A stretch of 6,862 bases of DNA from an uncultured Prevotellaceae bacterium (GCA_947306605.1 CAMZHB010000093.1:1-6862); one strand, 5' to 3'; numbered from the stretch's first letter, positions 1 to 6,842 are shown. Numbers and translations are program-made. The notes: a model not told the origin generated them from the letters alone.

Positions 1-12
1 CTCCAAAAGAAC

Positions 13-48
13 AAAAAAGGGGAGCGACCGCACACGCGGCCGCTCCCC
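13..48 (-). terminator. Intrinsic terminator of the large secreted-protein gene
   Basis: Arms at 19-30 and 37-48 form a 12-bp stem with a 6-base loop (31-36), followed on the minus strand by six T (18-13). The only imperfect pair (27/40) is a G.U wobble in minus-strand RNA but an A.C mismatch in plus-strand RNA, so the hairpin fits minus-strand transcription. It lies 28 bases past the stop codon at 77-79. A GC-rich stem followed by a U-run is the classical rho-independent form. Bases 1-12 show nothing I can assign. Confidence 0.9.
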
Positions 49-76
49 ATATAAAACATGAAGAAATCTTTCCGGG

Positions 77-3000
77 TTACTTGGTCACGGCCACTTTCAC
101 GCCGTTGACGATGTAGATGCCCACGGGCAATGCGATGCGCTGCAGTCCGCTCATCTTTTCGCTGAAGACGATGCGTCCCTGGACGTCGCATACGGTGACG
201 AGCTGTATCTCGGGGCTGTAGACGCTCACGCCGCCTGCGATGGGCTTGACGGCAGGCTGGGCGCCCTTTTCAACGGCGTCGCGGAGACTGCGGATGCCGT
301 CGGCTTGCTGTACCTCGATGTCCTGGCATTCGAGTTTGAACTCGCTGGCAGCCCAGCTCATGTAGCCGCTGACGGAGAAGACAAGACCGATGGTGTATTC
401 GGTGTCGTCTTCGGTGACGATGAAGTGGAGGGGCTGGTTGCCGTTGGCCACGATGTCCACGGCGTCAGTGGCTCCGTTCATGTCGGCCGTGTTGGGCAGG
501 CTGGTGCCTTCGTTGACCACGAAGAAGATGCTGCCTGTGCCGCCGTAGCTGGAGCGCGAAAGTTCCATGCTGAGGGTATAGATGCCCTTCTTGAGTTTCA
601 CGGTCTGGTAGAACTTGTGGTCAACCAGGTCGGACGCGAAGCTGCTGTAGCGTGTGCGCATGGCCAGAAGGCCCGTGCTCTTCTCAACGTGTACGCCGGT
701 GACGATGTCGCCTTCGGTGACGGTGTTCTCACTCTTCCACGTGGACTTTTCATCGTCTTCGAGTACTTTGAAGTACGAAGTGCCGTTCACGGGAGCCTCG
801 GCGTCGTAGAGGAAGCTCTTGCGGTAGTTGGTGAGGTAAGTGGACGTCACGTTGCGCACCTTGGACTCGCCGAAGTTGAGCGTAAAGACACCCATGGAGA
901 GTCCCCAGGCGTCACCGTCGGGACCGAAGCCCGAACGCACGCCGTCGTGCTTGGCGCTGGTCTGGTCGGTGGCGTTGCCACTGCCCTGGTTGAAGTTGTA
1001 GTAAAGCAACAGGCCGTCGTTCTCTTCTGCAGCCTTCACGTCTTCAATGGGCTGGTTGGCATATTGACGGATGAGGTCACGCGACAGGCTCTTGTTCCAT
1101 ATGCGGAGTTCGTCAATCATGGTGGTCATGCCGTTCGTGGCGGAACCGATGACGAACTGTCCGCCGAAGTCTACGGGTGCTGTGCCGACGGTGTTGGAGG
1201 AAGAACTGATGGACACACCGTCACGGTAGAAGGTGCCGCGGCCGAGGTTGTAGACGATGGCGTAGTGGTGCCATTCGTTGGCGATGACGAACTTTGCAAC
1301 GCTCTTGACGGTCGTACGACTGTTGGCGATACTGATGACACCATTGGCGTCGGTCGTAATGGTCAAAGCAGAGCCGCACTGGAGCGAGAAGGCACCTTCC
1401 AGCTTCGAAGGATTCATCCACCACTCAATAGTGAAGTTGGTTGTTTCTTCGGTAAACGGATTGTCGAACGTGAGCAACTGGTTGTCGCCGCCAAAGTGCA
1501 GGCCGTTTTTGGAGTCGGCGTTGGCCACGACGAAGGCGTTCTTCTCTTCAACCGTACTCTTGCCTTGCTCATTTGTCGTGGTGAGGCTCACGTTGTAATA
1601 ACCGGGTGCGTCGGGAACGAAGGAAGACTTTTGTCCCACGATGCCGGTGTTGTTGCCGTTGTTGGAAACGAGCCAGAGCCACGACGTCGGCTGGTAGCGC
1701 GAGTGGTCGGTGAGGTAAACGTTTTCGCCCTTTATGATGTAGCGCGGGCTAACGGAGAACATCGAGAGCGGAGCCGCTTTGGTGACGGTCACCTGCTTGG
1801 TCACCGACTTGCTGCCGGTGGCGTTGATGGCACTCAAAGTAACATCGTAAGTTCCGGCGATATTGTACGTGGCACCGGCATTGGTGGCGTTCACCGTCTC
1901 TTCGTCAGCACCCTTCATAGTCCACACATAGCGGTAGCCCGGAGCCTCCGACTTGTTGATAAAGCTGAAACGCTCGCCAGCCGGCAATACCTCGGCCGGA
2001 ATGTCAAAGTCTATCACGGGTTCGGGAGCGGCCACGATTTCGATCGTGTCGACTTTGGTCGTGTCGCTGCCGTCCACATCAGTCACGGTGAGTGAAACGG
2101 GGTATTTGCCTACCTCGTTATACATCACCTGCACTTTCGGCAGGTTCAGATTGTCCACATCGGCACCGGGCAACGTCCACTTCCAGTCGGTGGCCGTCAA
2201 CAGCGAATTAGCCGTCAGTTCGATGTTATCGCCAGGATAGTGCGGGCCAGCAGAGATGGTGAAGTTGGCAACCTGATCGCGCTTCACAGTCATGAACGAG
2301 TTGTCCACCTCTTGCGATGCGGGATTGTAGTTCACGAAGATGCCGTGATGGCCGCGGGCACAGTCGCGCAATTTCTTTTCGCCGTTGTCGTCGATGACGT
2401 CCATCTTGAAGTAGGCCAACAGGTCATCCTGCAAGTCAGGACGGGCGATGGGCTGACGGTTGTTGTAGCTCAGTTCACGCAGTGTGCGTGCAGACTTCCA
2501 CATACGGATTTCATCGAGGTAGCAGTTAAGCTGGTTGCCCACGCTGCCGAAGTTGAGTTCGCCGAGGGCAGGCATGCCGCAGTAAGAAACGGACGAGAAC
2601 TGCGTTTTGCGTGAACCGTTCACATAGATGGTCATCGTGTTTTTGTCCACCACAAGAGCCACGTGATTCCAGCGGTCGGCAGTCAACGAAACGCCCGATT
2701 CGCGGTAAGCGTGGCCTTTGTTAAGGGTTTCCCAACCGAAGTTCACAGTGCGCGACTGTGTCACTTGGAGAGCGAAGACGTCGAAACCGCCGATCTCCTG
2801 CATGTGTCTCGTCGTGCTTTTCAGTTTTATCCAAAATTCAAGAGTGAACTGCGGATAGTATTGGTTGAGCAGGTCGGGCACCGTAAAGATGTCGTCATTG
2901 AAATTGAATACGTAATTGTCGTCGGAAGCTTCTTCCTCTTCCGGGGCACGCACCTGTTCGCTCATGGGTGAAAGCAGGATGCCGCCGTTCGAAGCGTAGC

Positions 3001-4663
3001 GGGCTTTCAGACTGTAGGAGAGTTTGGAGTTGGCAGCGATGTCGTACGATGTAGCGTCGGCGTCCAGGCTGTCGATGAGCAGTCCGTCGGCATACACGTT
3101 GTAACCCGACAGTTTGAGCGTCACTTCGGCGGGGGCGTCCCACTTCATCTGAGTGCCGTTCAGGGTCACGTTACGCGGTTTGGGAGCCGGTTCGCCGTTG
3201 ACCACCAGGCTGACCATCGTCGTCTTGTTGCCGCCCGAGAGTTCGGTCACTTCCATGGGGAAGGGTACTTCAAGGCCGTTGGGGTCGAGTTCGTAGTCCA
3301 TCAGCGACACCTTGTAGATGTGACCCGTGCCCTTGGCACCGTTCTTCGATTTCACGATGAAGAAATACTTGAGCGGCTGCGAGCGGTCGAAGCCCGAAGT
3401 CATGTCGGTCACGTCGTAACCAAACTCCATCGGCTCTTCGTGTATGCCGTCCGCCCATTGGCCGAGCATCGGCATTTCGGCGTCGGGTTCGTTGTCGTTG
3501 TTGTTGCCCGAATAGCGGAAGTGCTCCATTTCAAAGGTCAGGTCGGGTTTCGTGGCATTGACGTTCTTGGAGATACCGATGGACAGGGCTATTTCGCTGC
3601 GGTAGGAATAGTCCATCAGGATTTTGAACGTGCGCAGCGGGCGGTAGTTCTTGCGGATGAAGTATACCGTCGGTTTGAAGAATTCCTTCGACTTGTCGGC
3701 GCGGGGCTTCCATGGTCCGGCATAAGCGTAGGGGCAGTAGATGAAGCCCTGGTTGGCCCAACCGGCGCCCCAACTGTTCACGATAATCCAGGCTCCCACC
3801 TCGTCCTTGTCGGCTTCACCGCACACGCCGTTGCCGTCAAGGTCGAACTCGATGCGGTCGTCATAGCCCACCATGGTCAGCGAGTGGTCGTAGGTCTCGC
3901 CCCACGAGCCCACATACTTCATGCCCACCACGCCGACGGCCTTGTTGGCAGGCGTATTGGGAATGGGCTTCTGCGTTACGGCACTGGCCACACCGATTTG
4001 GGCCACACCGCCGCAGATATAGTCGTAGTCACCGTTGTGGTTCCACATCCAGTGCTTCAGCGCCTCGCGGCCCGTCTCGTCCTCCAGGCTGATGGGGAAC
4101 GACCAGGCGTTTTGCAGGCGGTTGAACATGGCGCTGTACCACTTGTCGTAGCCCTGCATCCAGCCGTAGTTGTTCCAGCTGTAGTCTTGCGAGCCAAACA
4201 GGGCCGAATACGTGCGTCCGCCATAGACGGCAGCCGAAGGCACGCCCACATGGCGCAAAATCTGGCGCTTGTCGGAGTGGGAATACGTGGTCAGCCACGT
4301 GAAGTGCGACGGATAGCTGTTGGCGTCATCCGACGCGTCCACATTGCGGAACGAGGCCACTTCCGAAGTGAACATGTAGCGCACGGCGCCGGCCGAACCG
4401 CACGAGCCGCGGTCCTGGTTGAACACCGGTACAAACGATTTGTAGAGCGCGTTGTTCACGTGATCGGGACGGCCTTCGCGATACTTGGCGCTCACGCTCT
4501 TGGTCTTGGCATCCGTTGACGTCTTGTGGCGCAACAGGCCATAATTGGGGTTCTCCAACGGGCGGATATCGATGGGCGCACCATCGTATTTGTCCGTCTG
4601 CGCCGTGGCAGGCATCATCACCAGAGCCATCAGCGCTGTCATTGTCATTTGTTTGATCTTCAT
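77..4663 (-). CDS. Secreted multidomain papain-fold (C1) protein with FN3, LamG, PKD and sorting-like tail
   Basis: A 1528-residue exported protein. The chosen start (4661-4663) gives a signal peptide ending near 'PATAQ' (residue 22); the frame stays open upstream to 4801, but that extension precedes the signal peptide and crosses the candidate promoter. Domains by residue: papain fold about 70-340, with Gln83, His260 in DHSLTMVGYDD and Asn296 in VNSWGAGW; beta-rich region 340-490; FN3-like 492-573; LamG 582-785; three PKD-like domains 798-877, 884-961 and 966-1047; LamG 1052-1245; another beta-sandwich-like region 1255-1449; a tail 1455-1528 ending GIYIVNGVKVAVTK, similar to Por-secretion/T9SS sorting domains. 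The position equivalent to the papain catalytic Cys is Ala91 (GSCGSAGAV), so peptidase activity is doubtful. An EF-hand-like loop occupies 274-285. LamG and PKD domains suggest binding of glycans or matrix at the cell surface. The overall family is familiar from Bacteroides/Prevotella; substrate and function are unknown to me. Confidence 0.93.
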   Translation of the reverse strand: MKIKQMTMTALMALVMMPATAQTDKYDGAPIDIRPLENPNYGLLRHKTSTDAKTKSVSAKYREGRPDHVNNALYKSFVPVFNQDRGSCGSAGAVRYMFTSEVASFRNVDASDDANSYPSHFTWLTTYSHSDKRQILRHVGVPSAAVYGGRTYSALFGSQDYSWNNYGWMQGYDKWYSAMFNRLQNAWSFPISLEDETGREALKHWMWNHNGDYDYICGGVAQIGVASAVTQKPIPNTPANKAVGVVGMKYVGSWGETYDHSLTMVGYDDRIEFDLDGNGVCGEADKDEVGAWIIVNSWGAGWANQGFIYCPYAYAGPWKPRADKSKEFFKPTVYFIRKNYRPLRTFKILMDYSYRSEIALSIGISKNVNATKPDLTFEMEHFRYSGNNNDNEPDAEMPMLGQWADGIHEEPMEFGYDVTDMTSGFDRSQPLKYFFIVKSKNGAKGTGHIYKVSLMDYELDPNGLEVPFPMEVTELSGGNKTTMVSLVVNGEPAPKPRNVTLNGTQMKWDAPAEVTLKLSGYNVYADGLLIDSLDADATSYDIAANSKLSYSLKARYASNGGILLSPMSEQVRAPEEEEASDDNYVFNFNDDIFTVPDLLNQYYPQFTLEFWIKLKSTTRHMQEIGGFDVFALQVTQSRTVNFGWETLNKGHAYRESGVSLTADRWNHVALVVDKNTMTIYVNGSRKTQFSSVSYCGMPALGELNFGSVGNQLNCYLDEIRMWKSARTLRELSYNNRQPIARPDLQDDLLAYFKMDVIDDNGEKKLRDCARGHHGIFVNYNPASQEVDNSFMTVKRDQVANFTISAGPHYPGDNIELTANSLLTATDWKWTLPGADVDNLNLPKVQVMYNEVGKYPVSLTVTDVDGSDTTKVDTIEIVAAPEPVIDFDIPAEVLPAGERFSFINKSEAPGYRYVWTMKGADEETVNATNAGATYNIAGTYDVTLSAINATGSKSVTKQVTVTKAAPLSMFSVSPRYIIKGENVYLTDHSRYQPTSWLWLVSNNGNNTGIVGQKSSFVPDAPGYYNVSLTTTNEQGKSTVEEKNAFVVANADSKNGLHFGGDNQLLTFDNPFTEETTNFTIEWWMNPSKLEGAFSLQCGSALTITTDANGVISIANSRTTVKSVAKFVIANEWHHYAIVYNLGRGTFYRDGVSISSSSNTVGTAPVDFGGQFVIGSATNGMTTMIDELRIWNKSLSRDLIRQYANQPIEDVKAAEENDGLLLYYNFNQGSGNATDQTSAKHDGVRSGFGPDGDAWGLSMGVFTLNFGESKVRNVTSTYLTNYRKSFLYDAEAPVNGTSYFKVLEDDEKSTWKSENTVTEGDIVTGVHVEKSTGLLAMRTRYSSFASDLVDHKFYQTVKLKKGIYTLSMELSRSSYGGTGSIFFVVNEGTSLPNTADMNGATDAVDIVANGNQPLHFIVTEDDTEYTIGLVFSVSGYMSWAASEFKLECQDIEVQQADGIRSLRDAVEKGAQPAVKPIAGGVSVYSPEIQLVTVCDVQGRIVFSEKMSGLQRIALPVGIYIVNGVKVAVTK

Positions 4664-4710
4664 AGATAGTTTTATGTGATATTTTCTGATTTTGCTTTTG
4701 TTCCAACCTG

Positions 4711-4718
4711 CAAAATTA
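4711..4718 (-). promoter_or_regulatory. Candidate -7 promoter element of the large gene
   Basis: The minus strand reads TAATTTTG here, matching the Bacteroidetes -7 consensus TAnnTTTG exactly. It would place the transcript start roughly 40 bases before the ATG at 4663. A TTTG for the -33 box exists at 4733-4736, but only 14 bases separate it from the -7 element, shorter than the usual 19 or so, so that half of the promoter is weak. No better match is seen between 4664 and 4800. Confidence 0.45.
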
Positions 4719-4803
4719 CGCAGAATTCTCAACAAAACGCTGTTGCCGCCGTTTTTTTCAACATAATTAACGCCAAAACACCCCGTGCGGACCGCAGCCA
4801 TAC

Positions 4804-4887
4804 TTCAGCGAACAGAAGTCCCGCTTCAAAAGTCAGAAACGGCGTCTCAAAATTCCGAAGTCCGACCTTTGCAAACCGGAACGCATC
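4804..4887. repeat. Degenerate 21-base tandem repeat in the intergenic region
   Basis: Units begin at 4804, 4825 and 4846, with a weaker fourth at 4867. The first three share 11-12 of 21 bases pairwise, concentrated in a start like TTCAAAA and a centre like CAGAAGTCC. Because 21 is a multiple of three, any reading frame across it gives a 7-residue period: on the minus strand FAKVGLR, NFETPFL, TFEAGLL and FAEVWLR follow each other. No coding role is supported, since the frame has no signal peptide, recognisable domain or good leader. The sequence resembles intergenic repeats I have seen in Prevotella-type genomes, but I cannot confirm that here. Confidence 0.5.
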
Positions 4888-4895
4888 CGGTTCGC
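4871..4895 (-). other. Small hairpin overlapping the end of the 21-base repeat
   Basis: AACCGGA at 4874-4880 pairs with TCCGGTT at 4886-4892 around a 5-base loop. Counting a G.U pair (4873/4893) in minus-strand RNA, the stem extends to 10 bp. No T-tract follows in either direction, so it is not a standard intrinsic terminator. It may only be a by-product of the repeat. Confidence 0.35.
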
Positions 4896-4932
4896 GCGAA
4901 AAAGAATCCGGCCGGCCGCGAACGCAACAGCA

Positions 4933-4973
4933 CAACCGCATCCCCGGGGCCTGTGGCGGCGGGGATGCGGTTG
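4933..4973. other. Perfect 14-bp hairpin after the barrel-protein gene
   Basis: Arms at 4933-4946 and 4960-4973 are exact reverse complements (CAACCGCATCCCCG), with a 13-base loop. The hairpin lies 38 bases past the stop codon of the barrel gene, in its 3' untranslated region. Neither side carries a T-run, so it does not fit a textbook intrinsic terminator. It could protect the mRNA 3' end, assist termination by another route, or act in the DNA. The pairing is certain; the role is open. Confidence 0.6.
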
Positions 4974-5011
4974 AGAGGCACCGGGGCGGGAGTTCTCCGC
5001 GGAAAAGAGGG

Positions 5012-5899
5012 TCAATAAGAGACGGAAATCATCAGTCCCACGGAGAGGGACGTGAATGCCGGGGCATACGCTTCCTGGAGCACGTGGCAGGGCGACCAGC
5101 GCAGGTAGATGCCCACGTCGTTGATGCCCATGGAAGTGAAGAGGTCGGCGGTGAGGGGCACATGGTGCACGCGTTTGGTGAATTCTTTCTGCTTACCTTC
5201 CTCGGGCAGGCGGTAGCGCGTCTTGAGACTGCCGTAAGTGTTGACGTTAATCAGGACACCGCCATTCCAATAGAAACTGTAGGTACTTGCATTGTTGGGG
5301 CGCCACTCGGCCAGAAGGGGCACGCCGATGCTGAACACCTTGATGCGGGAAAAGTCGGGCTCGGCGCTTTCGGGATAGGGGGCGAGCACCACATCACCGT
5401 CCTGTTTCAGGAAGCGCGTCTTTCCGGTCATGCGCCAGTTGCGCCAATCCACACCGAGGCCGGAGAACAGACGGACGTGGCATCCCAGACGCGGGCCGTG
5501 CACATAGACAGGATAGAAGCCGAATTCCCATGAGGCACCCATGCTGACGTCCATACCGTCGGGCTGGCCGAGGGCACTGGAGAGTCCTACCATGAACGTG
5601 GGCAGATGTCCTTCCGTGATGACGGACGAGTTGCTGCGCTTTTTCTTGATGAAGGGCACGTTGATGAAGTTCGTGTTGTCCGTTTCTCGTTCCACCGTGC
5701 TGCCGTCGCTTTTGTGGGTGCGTTCCAACAGGAAGTTGGCGTTTCCTTCGCGACCTTCCACACGCACTTTCATCGTCTGGTCGTTTTCTGTAATTACCAC
5801 ACGGCGGGGAGCGTTCACCGTCACCGTGTCGCCGGCAGCCATCGTGCCGAGGGGAGCCAGGAGCAAGGCCAAGGCTGCCATTTTGATTTTTGCTGTCAT
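5012..5899 (-). CDS. Predicted outer-membrane beta-barrel protein, conserved Bacteroidales family
   Basis: A 295-residue protein with a signal peptide (residues 1 to about 22, MTAKIK then a hydrophobic stretch to GTMAA). The start at 5897-5899 is chosen because it begins the signal peptide and follows the A-rich leader; the same frame is open to 6172, but that part overlaps the upstream gene. Residues about 24-97 are polar and probably periplasmic. From about 98 to the end, alternating beta-like segments are visible (PTFMVGLSSALG, MGASWEFGFYPV, HVRLFSGLGVDWRNW, FSRIKVFSIGVPLL, GIYLRWSPCHVL), finishing LSVGLMISVSY with a C-terminal Tyr, as many outer-membrane barrels do. Segments such as MGASWE, DWRNWRMTG and RIKVFS match my memory of a conserved uncharacterised Bacteroides/Prevotella family with a PorT-like layout. 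It is the last gene of the cluster, 43 bases after the DUF6108-like gene. Its function is unknown; a structural or transport role in the outer membrane is inference. Confidence 0.85.
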   Translation of the reverse strand: MTAKIKMAALALLLAPLGTMAAGDTVTVNAPRRVVITENDQTMKVRVEGREGNANFLLERTHKSDGSTVERETDNTNFINVPFIKKKRSNSSVITEGHLPTFMVGLSSALGQPDGMDVSMGASWEFGFYPVYVHGPRLGCHVRLFSGLGVDWRNWRMTGKTRFLKQDGDVVLAPYPESAEPDFSRIKVFSIGVPLLAEWRPNNASTYSFYWNGGVLINVNTYGSLKTRYRLPEEGKQKEFTKRVHHVPLTADLFTSMGINDVGIYLRWSPCHVLQEAYAPAFTSLSVGLMISVSY

Positions 5900-5903
5900 T
5901 GCT

Positions 5904-5915
5904 GTATTGTTTTTA
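5904..5915 (-). promoter_or_regulatory. A-rich translation leader of the barrel gene
   Basis: The minus strand reads TAAAAACAATAC, ending 4 bases before the ATG. The same 12 bases precede the DUF6108-like gene at 6373-6384. No Shine-Dalgarno sequence is present. A-rich leaders are typical of Bacteroidetes translation starts, and this supports the start chosen at 5899. Confidence 0.5.
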
Positions 5916-5942
5916 ATTATTGGTTTCTCATTGTTACTGTCA

Positions 5943-6365
5943 TCATTTGAACATGCGCTTGATTTCGTCAAGCGTGGCCATGCCTTCCAGGTAGACCAGA
6001 ATGGTTTTCCCCGCCGAATGCCGGTAGAAGAGGTAGCGCAAGGGCGCTTTTTTCGATGTCTGCGGGAGGCAGTAGAACCCGTAGAGCAGGTGGCCGTCGC
6101 GGTGAGCCGTCTCGCGGTCGATGGCCTCCTTGGCGTCGAGCAGCACGGCGCGTTCCACGGCGGGCATGTCACGCTCGAACGTTAGGCTGCGGTAGAGCGT
6201 CAGGCGGTAGGGCTTCAGGGCCGTGCCTTTCACGTTGAGCGTCACCACGTCTTTCGACTTGTTGAAACGGCCGTCATAGAACGGGGCCACATGCAGGCCG
6301 TCCTGCGCCACCAGCCGGGGGGCGGACAGCAGGCAAACCATCATTATCAGCATCAATCGTTTCAT
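5943..6365 (-). CDS. Small secreted protein resembling DUF6108
   Basis: A 140-residue protein with a clear signal peptide (MKRLMLIMMVCLLSAPRLVAQ, cleavage likely after residue 21), so it should act in the periplasm or outer envelope. The start is the first ATG of the signal peptide and follows an A-rich leader. The mature part has no membrane segment. Visible marks are the opening LHVAPFYDGRFNKSKDVVTLNVKG, PYRLTLYRSLTF (50-63), YGFYCLP (95-101), RYLFYRHSAGKTILVYLEG (110-128) and the end ATLDEIKRMFK. This pattern matches my recollection of the DUF6108 family, found in Bacteroides and Prevotella near sigma-factor genes and the same barrel family; no biochemical role is known to me. It lies 37 bases after the membrane-regulator gene and 43 bases before the barrel gene, so co-transcription is likely. 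A partner or cargo role for the barrel is speculation. Confidence 0.82.
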   Translation of the reverse strand: MKRLMLIMMVCLLSAPRLVAQDGLHVAPFYDGRFNKSKDVVTLNVKGTALKPYRLTLYRSLTFERDMPAVERAVLLDAKEAIDRETAHRDGHLLYGFYCLPQTSKKAPLRYLFYRHSAGKTILVYLEGMATLDEIKRMFK

Positions 6366-6372
6366 CTTCTTG

Positions 6373-6384
6373 GTATTGTTTTTA
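6373..6384 (-). promoter_or_regulatory. A-rich translation leader of the DUF6108-like gene
   Basis: TAAAAACAATAC on the minus strand, ending 7 bases before the ATG at 6365, identical to the element before the barrel gene. No Shine-Dalgarno motif or TAnnTTTG promoter is seen in this 37-base spacer, which fits co-transcription with the upstream gene. Confidence 0.5.
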
Positions 6385-6402
6385 GTTTCATCTCTTTACT
6401 TT

Positions 6403-6831
6403 TCAATCAAACAAATGTTTCATTTGGCTTTCCACACTGACCGCCTCCTTGGCTTCGGCCAGTTCGTTCATGGTGGCCTGCATACGGTGGACGATCATCT
6501 CTGTGTCCGTGTAACGCTCGCCGCCGATGTAGGCCACACAGTCGGGTTGCGAAGGCCGCAGCCACAGTCCGGCCGCCAGCACCACCGAAGCCGCCACGGC
6601 CCAACCGGCCACCTTCAATGCCACGGAGCGGTGCGGCCGGTGCACTTGTCTTCCCACAGCCAGCACACCCATCACGGCGCGGTCGGCGTCAAACTCGCCG
6701 CCATCGGCTGCCTCGCTGGCCAGGAAGCGGCGCAAGAGGGCCTCCTCGCGGTCGGTGGTGAGGCCGTCGTAATACTGTTGCAGCATCTCACGCGCTTCGT
6801 TGGCAGTTAAAAACAGGCTTTCCGTTTTCAT
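6403..6831 (-). CDS. Single-pass membrane protein, possible anti-sigma factor
   Basis: A 142-residue protein. Residues 1-70 are charged and helix-rich (NEAREMLQQYYDGLTTDREEALLRRFLASE), a pattern like the short cytoplasmic sigma-binding regions of Bacteroidetes anti-sigma proteins. Residues about 71-92 (ALKVAGWAVAASVVLAAGLWLR) form one membrane segment. The rest is a short periplasmic tail with CVAYIGGERYTDTEMIVHRM and an amphipathic, coiled-coil-like helix to the end. It has no signal peptide, and the cytoplasm-in, tail-out topology is inferred. It is much shorter than FecR-type anti-sigma factors and lacks their periplasmic domain. The ATG at 6829-6831 follows a purine-rich AGAAAGA; the frame is open to the window edge, so an earlier start cannot be excluded. 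It heads the visible three-gene cluster. The anti-sigma role is an inference from layout and context, since the sigma-factor gene itself is not in the window. Confidence 0.78.
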   Translation of the reverse strand: MKTESLFLTANEAREMLQQYYDGLTTDREEALLRRFLASEAADGGEFDADRAVMGVLAVGRQVHRPHRSVALKVAGWAVAASVVLAAGLWLRPSQPDCVAYIGGERYTDTEMIVHRMQATMNELAEAKEAVSVESQMKHLFD

Positions 6832-6842
6832 TCTTTCTATGT

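Noticed and set aside
305..2095. A 596-codon open frame on the plus strand
   Set aside because: It lies fully antisense to the FN3-to-tail half of the large gene, gives a low-complexity Val/Gly/His-rich product with no domain or signal peptide, and is explained by the codon bias of the GC-rich gene opposite.
3320..4519. A 399-codon open frame on the plus strand
   Set aside because: It is antisense to the papain-fold region, whose motifs are clear on the minus strand. Its His/Val/Arg-rich translation is typical of shadow frames.
4664..4801. 46-residue N-terminal extension of the large protein
   Set aside because: It would put basic, non-hydrophobic sequence ahead of a well-formed signal peptide and would place the TAATTTTG promoter element inside the coding region.
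4804..4887. CRISPR array
   Set aside because: Units are contiguous 21-mers with no spacers and low identity, and no cas genes are present.
4729..4941. 70-residue minus-strand frame with FAKVGLR...FAEVWLR
   Set aside because: Its repeated look comes from the 21-base DNA repeat. It has no credible leader, domain or signal peptide, and it crosses into the perfect hairpin.
4676..5533. 285-codon plus-strand frame across the intergenic region and barrel gene
   Set aside because: It is antisense to the barrel gene, runs through the hairpins and repeat, and shows no recognisable protein features.
5900..6172. 91-residue N-terminal extension of the barrel protein
   Set aside because: It overlaps the DUF6108-like gene in another frame and is Ser/Thr/Arg-rich shadow sequence placed before a normal signal peptide.
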